A DNA stretch of 64,000 nucleotides from Hypnocyclicus thermotrophus (GCF_004365575.1 NZ_SOBG01000002.1:254312-318311); one strand, 5' to 3'. Positions 16,561-27,411 are shown, counted from the stretch's first letter. Numbers and translations: made by a program. Notes: generated by a model not told the origin, from the letters alone.

Positions 16561-17667
16561 ATGTCATTTTATGATGTAATAAAAAAATATGAAGATTTTA
16601 ATATAAAAGAATATTTAGAAAATGTTTCGTATGAAGATGTAGAAAAAACTATAAATAAAGAAAATTTAAATGAATTTGATTTTTTAAATCTTATTTCAAA
16701 TACATCTTTAGAATATATAGAAATTATAGCTAGAAAATCTCAAAAACTTACAAAGAGATATTTTGGGAATACTATTTCATTATACGCCCCTTTATATATT
16801 TCAAATTATTGTACAAATAAATGTACATATTGTGGATTTAATAAAGAAAATAAAATAAAGAGAAAACATTTAAGTTATGAAGAAATAGAAAAAGAAGCAA
16901 AAGAATTAGCAAAAACAGGAATAAAACATGTATTATTTCTTACAGGCGAAGCAAAAGAACTAGTAAGTTTTGAGTATATAAAAAATACATTAATAATATT
17001 AAAAAAATATTTTAAATCGATTTCTATAGAAATATACCCTCTAAAAGAGAATGAGTATAGAAAACTTAAAAATTTAGGACTTGATGGAGTAACTATATAT
17101 CAAGAAACATATGATCTCGAAACATATAAAAAAGTACATTTAGAAGGACAAAAAAAAGATTATTTTTATAGATTAGACACTCCGGAAAGAGTAGCTAGAG
17201 CGGGAGTTAGACAAATAGGAATTGGTGCACTATATGGACTTAGTGATATTTATAAAGATGCATTTTTTAGTGCACTTCATGCAAAATATTTAATGGATAA
17301 ATATATAGATTGCGAAATAAGTATTTCTTTACCAAGAATGAAATATTCTGAAAGTAAATTTAAACCCTATCAAAAATTAGATAATAAAAAATTTATTCAA
17401 ATAATGTTAGCTTTTAGATTGTATTTAAAGTATATAGGAATTAACATATCTACACGAGAAAGTGCAGAATTCAGAAATAATTTAATTGGACTTGGAGCAA
17501 CTAAATATTCTGCAGGATCAAAAACTGATGTAGGTGGATATACCAAAGAGAACAAATCAACACCACAATTTGAAACAGATGATAAAAGAGATGTAAATGA
17601 AATTTGTAATGCTATAAAAAATAGAGGGTATCAACCAGTATTTAAAGATTGGGAGTTGATAATATGA
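16561..17667 (+). CDS. thiH: 2-iminoacetate synthase ThiH (radical SAM)
   Basis: Radical-SAM lyase of 368 residues that cleaves tyrosine to p-cresol and dehydroglycine for the thiazole ring. This is the oxygen-sensitive route used instead of the glycine oxidase ThiO. The cluster motif CxxxCxxC is Cys84, Cys88 and Cys91 (CTNKCTYCGFNKENK). The barrel and C-terminal region ending in QPVFKDWELII match ThiH. GGGGG precedes ATG 16561. Its stop codon overlaps the thiF start as ATGA. Confidence 0.96.
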   Translation: MSFYDVIKKYEDFNIKEYLENVSYEDVEKTINKENLNEFDFLNLISNTSLEYIEIIARKSQKLTKRYFGNTISLYAPLYISNYCTNKCTYCGFNKENKIKRKHLSYEEIEKEAKELAKTGIKHVLFLTGEAKELVSFEYIKNTLIILKKYFKSISIEIYPLKENEYRKLKNLGLDGVTIYQETYDLETYKKVHLEGQKKDYFYRLDTPERVARAGVRQIGIGALYGLSDIYKDAFFSALHAKYLMDKYIDCEISISLPRMKYSESKFKPYQKLDNKKFIQIMLAFRLYLKYIGINISTRESAEFRNNLIGLGATKYSAGSKTDVGGYTKENKSTPQFETDDKRDVNEICNAIKNRGYQPVFKDWELII

Positions 17668-18206
17668 AAATAGGAATTGCTGGAGCGGGAGGACTTGGTT
17701 CAAATGTTGCAATGAATTTAGTTCGTACAGGAGTATTAAATTTAAAAATAATAGATTTTGATAGAATAGAAGAATCAAATCTTAATAGACAATTTTATTT
17801 TTATGATCAAATAGGAATAACAAAAGTAGAAGCATTAAAAGAAAATTTGATTAGAATAAATAATAATCTAAGAATTGAAATAATAAATGAAAAAATAGAA
17901 AAAACAAATATTAAAAAATTATTTGAAGATTGTGATATTGTAATAGAAGCTTTTGATAAAGATATATATAAAAAACTATTTTTTAATACTTTTTATAATA
18001 AGAAAAAATTATTAGTTTCTGCCTCTGGAGTAGCTGGAAATACAATAGATAATTTAGAGATAAAAAAGATTGGAAATAGTTTTATTGTAGGTGATTTTCA
18101 AAAAGGAATAGATAAACATAAAACATATTCAACAAAAGTATCTATGGTAGCTGCAATGATGGCAAATATTGTTTTATTAGAAGGTGGTTTTTGTAATGAA
18201 GATTAA
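17664..18206 (+). CDS. thiF: ThiS adenylyltransferase ThiF, short form
   Basis: E1-like enzyme that adenylates the C terminus of ThiS. The Rossmann motif IGIAGAGGLGSNVA opens the protein and is followed by IIDFDRIEESNLNRQFYF with the ATP-contacting Arg/Asn residues. At 180 residues it is clearly shorter than E. coli ThiF (about 250) and lacks the two CxxC zinc pairs and the C-terminal region, so sulfur transfer probably does not follow the E. coli acyl-disulfide scheme. The start ATG 17664 overlaps the thiH stop, favouring coupled translation. Position in the operon makes the role fairly secure. Confidence 0.88.
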   Translation: MKIGIAGAGGLGSNVAMNLVRTGVLNLKIIDFDRIEESNLNRQFYFYDQIGITKVEALKENLIRINNNLRIEIINEKIEKTNIKKLFEDCDIVIEAFDKDIYKKLFFNTFYNKKKLLVSASGVAGNTIDNLEIKKIGNSFIVGDFQKGIDKHKTYSTKVSMVAAMMANIVLLEGGFCNED

Positions 18207-19260
18207 CGATCTAGGAAAATATAGAATATTGGACGCTAACGTTAATAGAGTAGCAGAAGGTATCAGAGTAATAGAAGATATAGCTAGATTTGACTTAGAA
18301 GATAAAAAATTGACAGATAAATTAAGAAATATTCGGCATATTTTAAGAAAAAATTTTCAAAATCTTGATAAAAAATTTATTTTAGCAAGAGATAGCGCAC
18401 ATGATATAGGGAAAGAAATAAGTAATTTAAATGACAATGACAAAAAATTAGATGAAATTCAAATTATTTTAGCAAATTTTAAAAGAGTAACAGAAGGATT
18501 GCGAGTAATAGAAGAAATTACAAAATTAATTGATTATAAAAAATCAAAAATTATAGAAAATATTAGATATGAATCATATTATTTAGAAAAAGAGTTTAAT
18601 TTAAAAATTTTTAAAAATACCAAAAAAAAAATACCAAAAGGAATTTATGGAATAACTGCTGAAAATTTTTCTAATGGAAGATCAAATATTGAATGTGTAA
18701 AAGAAATGATAAAAGCGGGCATAAAAATAATTCAATATCGTGAAAAAAATAAAACAATAAATGAAAAATCAAGAGAAGCATATGAAATAGCAAAGATTTG
18801 TAAGGAAAATAATGTAATTTTTATTGTAAATGATCATATAGAGATAGCAATGTTAGTAGACGCTGATGGAGTACATTTAGGTCAAGAAGATTTAGATATA
18901 AAATCAGCTAGAAAAATTTTAGGTGAAAATAAAATAATAGGAATTTCTACTCATGCAATAGAAGAAGCTCAGAAAGCTAAAAAAGATGGGGCTGATTATA
19001 TAGGAGTAGGGCCTATTTTTCCAACAACTACAAAAGATAGAAAAGCTGTAGGATTAGAATATTTAAAATATATAGTAAATAATATAGATATTCCTTTTGT
19101 AGCAATAGGAGGGATAAAAGAGCATAATATTGATAAAATATTAAATATAGGAGCTTATTCTATATCGCTTGTAAGTGAAATAGTAGGAGCAGATAATATT
19201 ATAAAAAAAGTAAAAATAATAAATGAAAAAATAGAAAAATATAATAATTTTAATAAATGA
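18196..19260 (+). CDS. thiE: ThiD2-ThiE fusion: HMP-phosphate kinase-like domain plus thiamine-phosphate synthase
   Basis: A two-domain cytosolic protein of 354 residues. Residues about 1-140 match the ThiD2-type domain (YRILDANVNRVAEGIRVIED, a second RVTEGLRVIEE repeat and LARDSAHDIG), a family shown elsewhere to phosphorylate HMP-phosphate. Residues about 150-354 are ThiE: IYGITAENFS, IQYREKNK, IVNDHIEIAMLVDADGVHLGQEDL and GVGPIFPTTTK, which joins HMP-PP to thiazole-phosphate. No separate thiD is in the operon, so the fusion may do both steps. I start at ATG 18196 after AAGGTGG, overlapping thiF by 11 bases. Confidence 0.93.
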   Translation: MKINDLGKYRILDANVNRVAEGIRVIEDIARFDLEDKKLTDKLRNIRHILRKNFQNLDKKFILARDSAHDIGKEISNLNDNDKKLDEIQIILANFKRVTEGLRVIEEITKLIDYKKSKIIENIRYESYYLEKEFNLKIFKNTKKKIPKGIYGITAENFSNGRSNIECVKEMIKAGIKIIQYREKNKTINEKSREAYEIAKICKENNVIFIVNDHIEIAMLVDADGVHLGQEDLDIKSARKILGENKIIGISTHAIEEAQKAKKDGADYIGVGPIFPTTTKDRKAVGLEYLKYIVNNIDIPFVAIGGIKEHNIDKILNIGAYSISLVSEIVGADNIIKKVKIINEKIEKYNNFNK

Positions 19261-19318
19261 AAAAATTAGGATTATAAATTATTGAAAAAATTTTGTCTTT
19301 TAAAAAGGGAGGAATAAA

Positions 19319-20596
19319 ATGAATTATACTACTCAAATGGATGCAGCAAAAAAAGGGATTTTTACTAAACAAATGGAAGAGGTAGTAAAAAATGAAGCAA
19401 TATCAAAAGAAAAACTTATACAAAAGATAGCAGAAGGGAAAATAGTAATACCAGCTAATAAAAATCATAAAAATCTTATAGGAATAGGAGTAGGAGAAGG
19501 CCTTAAAACAAAAGTTAATGTAAATATTGGAGTATCAGAAGATGAATATAGTGAAATAAAAGAACTTAAAAAAGTAGAAAAAGCACTTGAATATAAAGCA
19601 GATGCAATAATGGATCTTAGTATATTTGGAGATACTAAAAAATTTAGAAAAAAATTAATAGAAACTTCACCAATAATGATAGGGACTGTACCTATGTACG
19701 ATGCAGTTGCAAAATATGGGAAAAATATAAAAGATATGACAGTAGATGATTTATTTGAGGTGGTAGAAGAACATTGTCAGGATGGAGTGGATTTTATTAC
19801 AGTTCATGCTGGGTTTAATAGGATATCAGCAGAAAGGCTTGATAATAATAAAAGACTTACTCATGTAGTTAGTAGAGGAGGTTCTATACTATATCAATGG
19901 ATGAAACTTAATAATAAAGAAAATCCATTTTATGAATATTATGATAGACTTTTAGAAATATGTAAAAAATATGATGTTACTTTGAGTCTAGGAGATGGAC
20001 TTAGACCAGGAAGTATAAAAGATTCAACAGATCCATCTCAAATACAAGAATTATTATTTTTGGGCGAACTTACCAAAAGAGCATGGGAGGAAAATGTACA
20101 AGTAATGATAGAAGGACCAGGACATATACCATTACACGAGATTGTTACAAATATGCAGATAGAGAAAAAATTATGTCATGGAGCACCATTTTATGTACTT
20201 GGACCAGTAGTAACAGATATAGCACCAGGTTATGACCATATTACAGCAGCAATAGGTGGAGCGATAGCGGCATCAAATGGAGCAGATTTTTTATGTTATG
20301 TAACTCCAGCAGAACATTTAAGACTTCCAGATATAGATGATATGAAAGAAGGACTTATAGCTACAAGAATAGCAGCACATGCAGCAGATATAGCAAAAGG
20401 AATAAAAGGTGCAAAAGATTGGGATAATGCAATGAGTAAAGCTAGAGGAGAGTTAAATTGGGCAAAAATGTTTGATTTAGCTATTGATAAAGAAAAAGCT
20501 ATTGAATATAGAAAATCATCTATGCCTGAAAATGATGAAGTATGTACAATGTGTGGTGATATGTGCCCAATTAAAAGAATTAAAGAGGTTGAATAA
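19319..20596 (+). CDS. thiC: Phosphomethylpyrimidine synthase ThiC
   Basis: Converts aminoimidazole ribotide (the PurM product) to HMP-phosphate by radical-SAM chemistry. At 425 residues it is the short ThiC form without the long N-terminal extension. Family blocks include [49 protein letters not shown] and [12 protein letters not shown]. The cluster Cys residues lie at the C terminus (CTMCGDMC). A paralogue, BzaF, makes hydroxybenzimidazole, but the place in a TPP-controlled operon with the other thi genes argues for ThiC. Confidence 0.96.
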   Translation: MNYTTQMDAAKKGIFTKQMEEVVKNEAISKEKLIQKIAEGKIVIPANKNHKNLIGIGVGEGLKTKVNVNIGVSEDEYSEIKELKKVEKALEYKADAIMDLSIFGDTKKFRKKLIETSPIMIGTVPMYDAVAKYGKNIKDMTVDDLFEVVEEHCQDGVDFITVHAGFNRISAERLDNNKRLTHVVSRGGSILYQWMKLNNKENPFYEYYDRLLEICKKYDVTLSLGDGLRPGSIKDSTDPSQIQELLFLGELTKRAWEENVQVMIEGPGHIPLHEIVTNMQIEKKLCHGAPFYVLGPVVTDIAPGYDHITAAIGGAIAASNGADFLCYVTPAEHLRLPDIDDMKEGLIATRIAAHAADIAKGIKGAKDWDNAMSKARGELNWAKMFDLAIDKEKAIEYRKSSMPENDEVCTMCGDMCPIKRIKEVE

Positions 20597-20616
20597 ATAT
20601 GGAAGAGGAGTATTTA

Positions 20617-20916
20617 ATGTATTATAAAAAAGGTGTTGAATTTAGCAAAAATACCAATTTTAAAGCAGATTATATAGTGCCAATAGATAAAAAAGATAAA
20701 TTTTTTGCTTTAGGATATAGTCATAATACAAAAATACCGTTTAGAGATATTATTTTAGAGAAAGAAAATCAAATATTAAAATACAGTTTTGTAAAAAGTA
20801 TAATAAAAAATAAATCCATAATTTTAGTCACGATTAAAGTTATAGACGAACATCTAAAATTATTAAATAAAATGAAAAAATACACTCAAAATATAGTTTT
20901 AATATCATTGTACTAA
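20617..20916 (+). CDS. Small protein of unknown function at the end of the thiamine operon
   Basis: I do not recognise this protein. It is 99 residues from ATG 20617, which has GGAAGAGGAG well placed upstream; ATG 20599, 18 bases earlier, has no such site and would put the ribosome binding site inside the gene. It is predicted to be a soluble mixed alpha/beta protein, basic, without signal peptide, membrane segment or Cys. It follows thiC closely in the same direction, so it should be made when TPP is low. A role in thiamine or HMP metabolism is suggested only by this position. Confidence 0.65.
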   Translation: MYYKKGVEFSKNTNFKADYIVPIDKKDKFFALGYSHNTKIPFRDIILEKENQILKYSFVKSIIKNKSIILVTIKVIDEHLKLLNKMKKYTQNIVLISLY

Positions 20917-20991
20917 ATTCGAATATATAATCGCATTACTATATAAAAAAAGATATCAAATTTGTTAAAAAAATATTTTTATTAAAACATA

Positions 20992-21020
20992 TTGACAATT
21001 TTGCTCTTTATTGATACTAT
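20992..21020 (+). promoter_or_regulatory. Promoter of the purine operon
   Basis: TTGACA (20992-20997) and TACTAT (21015-21020) are separated by 17 bp. Transcription would start near 21027, about 100 bases before the guanine aptamer. Confidence 0.75.
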
Positions 21021-21065
21021 AAAGATGATTTTAAAATAATATTAAGAACGAAAAGCGAACATAAA

Positions 21066-21115
21066 TTTATAGAAGAAAGTATTTAGAGAATATTTCTTTA
21101 ACTTTCTTCTATAAA
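21066..21115 (+). repeat. Stable hairpin in the purL leader upstream of the aptamer
   Basis: Bases 21066-21080 (TTTATAGAAGAAAGT) pair perfectly with 21101-21115 around a 20-base loop. No T-tract follows, so it is not a terminator. It lies between the transcription start and the guanine aptamer and is not part of the known purine riboswitch fold. Confidence 0.6.
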
Positions 21116-21125
21116 AAAATAAAAA

Positions 21126-21192
21126 CACTCATATAATTCTGTAATATGGTCAGAAGTCTCTACAGGTTACCGTAAATAACCTACTATGAGTG
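21126..21192 (+). ncRNA. Guanine-type purine riboswitch
   Basis: P1 pairs CACTCATA (21126-21133) with TATGAGTG (21185-21192). The core has ATATGG in L2, TCTCTAC in J2/3, CCGTAAA in L3, and P3 AGGTTA/TAACCT. The ligand-specificity position in CTACTATG is C (21184), which pairs with guanine or hypoxanthine; the adenine class has T here. Confidence 0.96.
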
Positions 21193-21230
21193 AAATATAT
21201 TAAGCTATTTTTGTATTATTATGTTTATAA

Positions 21231-21282
21231 AAGTGCTTAAGAGTGTATTTCACTTATAGAAATATATTCTTAAGCATTTTTT
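21231..21282 (+). terminator. Riboswitch-controlled terminator before purL
   Basis: A stem of about 20 bp (21231-21251 with 21259-21279, G-T pairs included) is followed by T's. Its left side (GCTTAA and TATTTCACT, 21235-21254) can instead pair with 21189-21205, which includes the 3' strand of aptamer P1. Ligand binding should therefore cause termination. Confidence 0.88.
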
Positions 21283-21311
21283 AATTTATAAAATATTTTT
21301 AGGAGGAATCA

Positions 21312-24300
21312 ATGAACTGCAGACTTTTTGTAGAAAAGAAAAAAGAGTTTGGTGTAGAAGCTAATAATTTGCTAAATGATTTTGTTGAAAATTTGCAAAT
21401 AAGGAGTATTGATAATGTAAGGGTATTAAATATATATGATATATTTAATATTGATGAGACTACATTAGATAGAGCTAAGTATACAATTTTTTCAGAACCT
21501 GCTGTGGACAATATTGTAAATGTTGAATTAGATAAATTAACTAATTTTTTTGCAACTGAATTTTTGCCAGGGCAATTTGACCAAAGGGCTGATTCTGCGG
21601 TTCAATGTATAAAATTAATTAGTGATATTGAAGATGTAGAAGTAAGAAGTGGAAAACTTTTAATATTAGAAGGAAATATTACAAAAGAAGAATTAGAAAA
21701 AATAAAATCATATTATATAAATCCTGTCGAAACAAGAGAAAAAGATTTATTCTCGCCTTTAAATATCGAATCACAACCTATTCCAGAAGAAGTATGCACT
21801 TTTACAAATTTTATAAATTTCACAGAACGAGAATTAGAACAATTTAGAATAAATAATGGATTTGCTATGTCATTTGAAGATATTAAATTCATACAAGAGT
21901 ATTTTAAAAATGAAGAAAAAAGAGATCCAACAGAAACAGAGATAAAAGTGCTAGATACATATTGGTCTGATCATTGCAGACATACTACTTTTGAAACAGA
22001 AATTTTAAATGTAAAAATAGAAGATGAAGTAATAAAAAAAGCATTTGAAAATTATTTAAATGATAGAGAATATGTACATAATAATAAAAAAACTATGTGT
22101 TTAATGGATTTAGCCACTCTTGGTATGAAAAAAATGAGAAAATTAGGTTTGTTAGATGACTTAGAAGTATCAGATGAAATAAATGCATGTAGTATAGAGA
22201 TAAAGGTAGATGTAAATGGTAAAAAAGAGGATTGGTTATTAATGTTTAAAAATGAAACTCATAATCATCCGACAGAAATAGAACCATTTGGTGGTGCGTC
22301 TACATGTATAGGTGGAGCTATAAGAGATCCTTTATCAGGAAGAGCATATGTATATCAAGCAATGAGAATAAGTGGAGCTGCAGATATTACAGAAAAAATT
22401 GAAGATACTTTGAAAGGAAAACTTCCACAAAGAGTAATAACAAAAGAAGCAGCTCATGGATATAGTTCATATGGAAATCAAATAGGACTTGCTACTACTT
22501 TTGTAAAAGAGATATATGATGAAGGATATAAAGCAAAAAGAATGGAAGTAGGAGCTGTAGTAGGAGCAGTAAAAAAAGAGTATGTAAGAAGAGAAAAACC
22601 AAATCCTGGAGATATAGTAATTTTACTTGGAGGTAAAACAGGTAGAGATGGATGTGGAGGAGCTACTGGTTCATCAAAAGAACATAATATTGATTCAATA
22701 GTTGAATGCAGTGCAGAAGTACAAAAGGGAAATGCTCCAGAAGAGAGAAAAATTCAAAGATTATTTAGAAATCCAGAAGTAACAAAACTTATTAAAAAAA
22801 GCAATGATTTTGGAGCTGGAGGAGTATCAGTAGCAATTGGAGAATTAGCAGATGGACTTGAGATAGATTTAGACAAAGTACCTGTAAAATATTCCGGTTT
22901 AAATGGAACAGAGCTGGCAATATCTGAATCACAAGAAAGAATGTCTGTTGTAATAGAAAAAGAAAATTTAGATAAATTTATAAAACTAGCTAATAATGAA
23001 AATATAGAAGCAGTTAAAGTAGCAGAGATTACCGATACAAATAGACTTGTAATGAAATGGAAAAATATTACAATAGTAGATATTTCAAGAGAGTTTTTAA
23101 ATACTAACGGAGCAAGAGCTAAAACAGAAGTTATAGTAGAAAAAGTAGATTATAATAATAGTCCATTTAATATTAATAAAGGGAAGGAACTAAAAGAGAG
23201 ATTAGTAGAAACTTTAAAAGAATTAAATATAGCGGGGCAAAAAGGACTTGTTGAAATGTTTGATGCAACAATAGGAGCAACAACTGTACTTATGCCATTT
23301 GGTGGTAAATACCAATTAAGTGAAACAGAAGGAAGTGTACAAAAAATACCTGTAATAGAAGGAGATACAAATACTGTAAGTGTAATGACATTTGGATATA
23401 ATCCTAAAATTGCAAAATGGTCACCATATCATGGGGCAGCATATGCTGTAATAGAATCAATAGCAAAAGTAGTAGCTCTTGGAGCGGATTATAAAAATAT
23501 TAGATTTTCTTTTCAAGAATATTTTGAAAGACTTGGGAAAGATGCAAAAAAATGGGGTAAACCATTTAGTGCTTTACTTGGAGCATTAGATATGCAAAAT
23601 GCATTTAATTTACCTGCAATAGGTGGAAAAGATAGTATGAGTGGAACTTTTAATGATTTAAATGTGCCACCAACACTTATATCTTTTGCAGTAACAACAA
23701 CTGATGCAAGTAATATTATTTCTACAGAATTTAAAAAAGCAGATAATTATATATATTTAGTAAAACATAATAAAAATGATGATTTTACTCCAAATGTAGA
23801 GGAATTAAAAGAAAATTTTGATTTTATATATAAAAATATAATAAGTAAAAAAATTGTTTCAGCATTTTCTATTAAACATGGAGGAATAGCAGAAGCAATA
23901 TGTAAAATGAGTTTTGGAAATAAATTGGGAGTGGAAATTAATACAAATATAGATCTATTTGAAATGGATTATGGAAGTATTGTAATTGAAGCTACAGAAA
24001 ATTTAAATTATAAAAATTTAATTAAATTAGGTAAAATAGTAAATAATAATAAAATAAATATAAATGGAATAGAATTTGATATAGATGAATTAATAAATAT
24101 ATGGCAAGGTAAAATAGAAAAAGTATTTCCTATTTATACTGATAAAAAATCAGAAAAAATAGAAAAAATAGATTATTCTAAAGAAATTTTTATAAAAAAA
24201 TCATCTAAAGATATTAAACCAAAAGTTTTTATACCTATTTTTCCAGGAACTAACTGTGAATATGATTCTATGAAAGCTTTTGTAAAAGCGGGCGCTGATG

Positions 24301-25010
24301 TAGAAACTATGGTGTTTAGGAATAGAACACATAATGATATAATTGAATCAATAAATGAAATGAAAAAAAACATAGAAAATTCACAAATAATTATGTTTGC
24401 AGGAGGATTTTCTGCAGGAGATGAACCAGATGGTTCAGGTAAATTTATTGCAAATATTTTATTAAATAATGAAATAAAAAGCAGTATAAATAAATTTTTA
24501 GAAAAAGATAGCTTAATATTAGGAATATGCAATGGATTTCAAGCACTAGTAAAAAGTGGATTATTACCATATGGAGAAATAGGAAAAATAGATTCAAAAA
24601 GTCCAACTCTTACTACAAATAATATAAATAGACATGTATCACAAATGGTTTATACAAGAATAGCATCAACTAAATCACCATGGTTAACAAGTTTTTCTAT
24701 TGGTGATATTCATAGGATAGTTGTATCACATGGAGAGGGTAAATTTGTAGCATCTAAAGAAATACTAGATGAACTAGTAAAAAATGGTCAAATAATTACA
24801 CAATATGTAGATTTAGAAGGAAATCCTACAATGAATGGAATATATAACCCAAATGGATCATATATGGCAATTGAAGGGATAATAAGTAAAGATGGAAAAA
24901 TATTTGGGAAAATGGGACATTCTGAAAGAATGGGAGAAAATTTATATAAAAATATAGATGGTAATAAAGTACAGAATATTTTTGAAAATGGAGTGAAATA
25001 TTTTAAATAA
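21312..25010 (+). CDS. purL: Phosphoribosylformylglycinamidine synthase, single-chain PurL
   Basis: Fourth step of purine synthesis: FGAR plus glutamine and ATP to FGAM. The 1232-residue chain contains all parts: an N-terminal PurS-like region, two AIRS-type halves ([47 protein letters not shown], then [12 protein letters not shown]) and a C-terminal class I glutaminase with the nucleophile in [11 protein letters not shown] and the His-Glu region near SHGEGKF. This one-chain clostridial/fusobacterial form is slightly shorter than the proteobacterial enzyme. It is the first gene of the guanine-riboswitch-controlled operon, and purE starts 13 bases after its stop. Confidence 0.97.
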   Translation: MNCRLFVEKKKEFGVEANNLLNDFVENLQIRSIDNVRVLNIYDIFNIDETTLDRAKYTIFSEPAVDNIVNVELDKLTNFFATEFLPGQFDQRADSAVQCIKLISDIEDVEVRSGKLLILEGNITKEELEKIKSYYINPVETREKDLFSPLNIESQPIPEEVCTFTNFINFTERELEQFRINNGFAMSFEDIKFIQEYFKNEEKRDPTETEIKVLDTYWSDHCRHTTFETEILNVKIEDEVIKKAFENYLNDREYVHNNKKTMCLMDLATLGMKKMRKLGLLDDLEVSDEINACSIEIKVDVNGKKEDWLLMFKNETHNHPTEIEPFGGASTCIGGAIRDPLSGRAYVYQAMRISGAADITEKIEDTLKGKLPQRVITKEAAHGYSSYGNQIGLATTFVKEIYDEGYKAKRMEVGAVVGAVKKEYVRREKPNPGDIVILLGGKTGRDGCGGATGSSKEHNIDSIVECSAEVQKGNAPEERKIQRLFRNPEVTKLIKKSNDFGAGGVSVAIGELADGLEIDLDKVPVKYSGLNGTELAISESQERMSVVIEKENLDKFIKLANNENIEAVKVAEITDTNRLVMKWKNITIVDISREFLNTNGARAKTEVIVEKVDYNNSPFNINKGKELKERLVETLKELNIAGQKGLVEMFDATIGATTVLMPFGGKYQLSETEGSVQKIPVIEGDTNTVSVMTFGYNPKIAKWSPYHGAAYAVIESIAKVVALGADYKNIRFSFQEYFERLGKDAKKWGKPFSALLGALDMQNAFNLPAIGGKDSMSGTFNDLNVPPTLISFAVTTTDASNIISTEFKKADNYIYLVKHNKNDDFTPNVEELKENFDFIYKNIISKKIVSAFSIKHGGIAEAICKMSFGNKLGVEINTNIDLFEMDYGSIVIEATENLNYKNLIKLGKIVNNNKININGIEFDIDELINIWQGKIEKVFPIYTDKKSEKIEKIDYSKEIFIKKSSKDIKPKVFIPIFPGTNCEYDSMKAFVKAGADVETMVFRNRTHNDIIESINEMKKNIENSQIIMFAGGFSAGDEPDGSGKFIANILLNNEIKSSINKFLEKDSLILGICNGFQALVKSGLLPYGEIGKIDSKSPTLTTNNINRHVSQMVYTRIASTKSPWLTSFSIGDIHRIVVSHGEGKFVASKEILDELVKNGQIITQYVDLEGNPTMNGIYNPNGSYMAIEGIISKDGKIFGKMGHSERMGENLYKNIDGNKVQNIFENGVKYFK

Positions 25011-25023
25011 AGTGAGGATAAAA

Positions 25024-25530
25024 ATGGGAAAAGTAGGAATAATAATGGGAAGTGATTCTGATTTACCAGTAATGAAAGCTGCTGCAGAAATATTGGAAGA
25101 ATTTAATATTGAATATGAATTAACAGTAGTTTCTGCACATAGAACGGTAGATAGAATGTATGAATATGCAAAAACTGCAGAAGAAAAAGGAATTGATGTA
25201 ATTATAGCAGGTGCTGGAGGGGCAGCACATTTACCAGGAATGGTTGCAGCAATTACTAATTTACCTGTAATAGGAGTACCTGTAAAGAGCTCTAAATTAA
25301 ATGGGTTAGATTCTTTACTTTCTATAGTTCAAATGCCAGGCGGAGTACCTGTAGCTACTGTTGCAATAAATGGAGCTAAAAATGCAGGTATATTATCAGC
25401 AAAAATAATAGGAATAAAAGATGAAAATATAAGAAAGAAAATAAAATTATATAGTGAAAACATGAAAAAAGAAGTTGAGGAAAAAGCAAAAAGATTAGAA
25501 AATATTGGTTTTAAAGAATATTTAAAATAG
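25024..25530 (+). CDS. purE: N5-carboxyaminoimidazole ribonucleotide mutase PurE
   Basis: Converts N5-CAIR, made by PurK, to CAIR. The 168 residues show the class I PurE pattern: [38 protein letters not shown] and a C-terminal helix. I start at ATG 25024 after GTGAGG; the GTG at 25012 lies within the ribosome binding site. Because purK follows directly, this is the N5-CAIR route and not the class II PurE that acts without PurK. Confidence 0.96.
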   Translation: MGKVGIIMGSDSDLPVMKAAAEILEEFNIEYELTVVSAHRTVDRMYEYAKTAEEKGIDVIIAGAGGAAHLPGMVAAITNLPVIGVPVKSSKLNGLDSLLSIVQMPGGVPVATVAINGAKNAGILSAKIIGIKDENIRKKIKLYSENMKKEVEEKAKRLENIGFKEYLK

Positions 25531-25541
25531 GGGGAAAAACC

Positions 25542-26678
25542 TTGAAGACGATTGGTATTATTGGTGGCGGACAATTAGGGAAAATGACAATTTTAGAGGC
25601 AAGAAAGATGAGCATCCCAACAATAGTATTAACTACAGAACATCCTTCACCAGCTAGTGAAATTTCAAATGATTATATAGTAGGAGATTTATATGATGAT
25701 GAAAAAATTTTAGAATTAGCTAACAAATGTGATGTAGTTACATATGAAATAGAACATATCAATGTTAAAATATTAAAAGAAATAGAAAATCAAGGTAAAA
25801 AAGTTTATCCAAGTTCTAATGTAATAGAAATTATTCAAGATAAGTCAAAGCAAAAAAAATTATTAAATAATTATAATATTCCTACATCTTATTGGGAATA
25901 TGTAGATAAAAATAATTTAAAAATACAAATAGAAAAATTTGGTTTTCCAGTTGTACAAAAAAGTTGTACAGGCGGATATGATGGAAAAGGAGTTTTTATA
26001 CTAAAATCAAAAGATGATATAAAAAATATAATAAAAGAAGAAAGTTATTTTGAAAAATATATTAAATGTAAGAAAGAATTAGCAATTATGATAGCAAGAA
26101 ATACTAATGGAGAGATAAAAACTTATCCAGTAGTAGAGATGGCCTTTGATGAAAAAACAAATATATGTGATACAGTAATAGTTCCTGCACAAATCTCAAA
26201 AGAGATTGGAGAAAAAGCAAAAAAAATTGCTATTGAATGTATAAAAGCACTAGATGGTATTGGAATATTCGGAATTGAATTTTTTCTAACTGAAGATGAT
26301 GAAATTTTAGTAAATGAAATAGCTCCAAGACCTCATAATTCAGGACATTATACAATTGAAGCATGTACAACATCTCAGTATGAACAATTTTTAAGAGCTA
26401 TTTTAAATTATCCTTTAGGAGATACTACACTTTTATCTAATGCATGTATGATAAATATATTAGGAGAAGATGGATATCATGGTAAAACTAAAATTAAAAA
26501 TGAAGAAGAAGTTTTTAAATTACCTAAAACATATTTGCATATTTATGGTAAAAGAGAAACAAGGCCTTTTAGAAAAATGGGACATATAACAGTATTAAAT
26601 AAAGATATTAATAAAGCAATATCAAATGCTAAAGCAGCAAGAGAAAAATTAAAAATTATTAGTGATTCACTTGGTTAA
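25542..26678 (+). CDS. purK: N5-carboxyaminoimidazole ribonucleotide synthase PurK
   Basis: ATP-grasp enzyme that carboxylates AIR with bicarbonate to N5-CAIR. At 378 residues it has IGIIGGGQLGKMTILEARKM at the start, the ATP-grasp segment VVQKSCTGGYDGKGV, metal-binding EFFLTEDDEILVNEIAPRPHNSGHYTIEA and a C-terminal domain. The start is TTG 25542 after GGGG. AIR is also the ThiC substrate, so PurK competes with the adjacent thiamine pathway. Confidence 0.95.
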   Translation: MKTIGIIGGGQLGKMTILEARKMSIPTIVLTTEHPSPASEISNDYIVGDLYDDEKILELANKCDVVTYEIEHINVKILKEIENQGKKVYPSSNVIEIIQDKSKQKKLLNNYNIPTSYWEYVDKNNLKIQIEKFGFPVVQKSCTGGYDGKGVFILKSKDDIKNIIKEESYFEKYIKCKKELAIMIARNTNGEIKTYPVVEMAFDEKTNICDTVIVPAQISKEIGEKAKKIAIECIKALDGIGIFGIEFFLTEDDEILVNEIAPRPHNSGHYTIEACTTSQYEQFLRAILNYPLGDTTLLSNACMINILGEDGYHGKTKIKNEEEVFKLPKTYLHIYGKRETRPFRKMGHITVLNKDINKAISNAKAAREKLKIISDSLG

Positions 26679-26696
26679 AATAATTTGGGAGGAATA

Positions 26697-27410
26697 ATGG
26701 AGATTATAAAAAAAGAAATGTTATATGAAGGTAAAGCTAAACAAATATTTGCTACAAATGATGAAAATTTAGTAATAATACATTATAAAGATGATGCTAC
26801 TGCATTTAATGGAGTAAAAAAATCTCAAATAAATAATAAAGGAATTTTAAATAATAAAATAACAGCAATATTATTTGAACAACTTGAAAAACAAGGGGTA
26901 AAAACACATTTTAAAGAAAAATTAAATGATAGAGAACAATTATGTGAAAAATTAACTATTTTTCCTCTTGAAGTAATAACAAGAAATATAATAGCTGGAA
27001 GTATGGCAAAAAGAGTAGGGATAAAAGAAGGAACAAAACCTAAAAATATAATATTTGAAATATGTTATAAAAACGATGAATATGGAGATCCTTTGATAAA
27101 TGATCATCATGCAATAGCATTAGGACTTGCAACCTATGATGAATTAAAAGAGATATATACAATTACAGCTAAAATAAATAGGTTATTAAAAGATATGTTT
27201 GATAAAGAAGGAATAACATTAGTTGATTTTAAAATTGAATTTGGTAAAAATAATAGAGGTGAAATTTTATTAGCAGACGAAATAACACCAGATACTTGTA
27301 GATTATGGGATAAAGAAACAGGAGAAAAATTAGATAAAGATAGATTTAGAAGAAATCTTGGAAATGTAGAAGAAGCTTATATTGAAATTTTAAAAAGATT
27401 AGGTGAGTAA
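26697..27410 (+). CDS. purC: SAICAR synthase PurC
   Basis: Joins CAIR and aspartate with ATP to SAICAR. The 237 residues contain [46 protein letters not shown] and [14 protein letters not shown], all diagnostic. I start at ATG 26697 with GGGAGG upstream; the TTG at 26685 would enclose that site. It is followed by purF with one base between the stop and the next ATG. Confidence 0.96.
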   Translation: MEIIKKEMLYEGKAKQIFATNDENLVIIHYKDDATAFNGVKKSQINNKGILNNKITAILFEQLEKQGVKTHFKEKLNDREQLCEKLTIFPLEVITRNIIAGSMAKRVGIKEGTKPKNIIFEICYKNDEYGDPLINDHHAIALGLATYDELKEIYTITAKINRLLKDMFDKEGITLVDFKIEFGKNNRGEILLADEITPDTCRLWDKETGEKLDKDRFRRNLGNVEEAYIEILKRLGE

Positions 27411-27411
27411 T

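Noticed and set aside
19319-20596. BzaF (hydroxybenzimidazole synthase) instead of ThiC
   Set aside because: The gene sits in a TPP-controlled operon with thiS, G, H, F and E and no cobamide genes are near.
21126-21192. Adenine riboswitch
   Set aside because: The specificity base in J3/1 is C, not T, and the downstream operon is purine synthesis, so it belongs to the guanine class.
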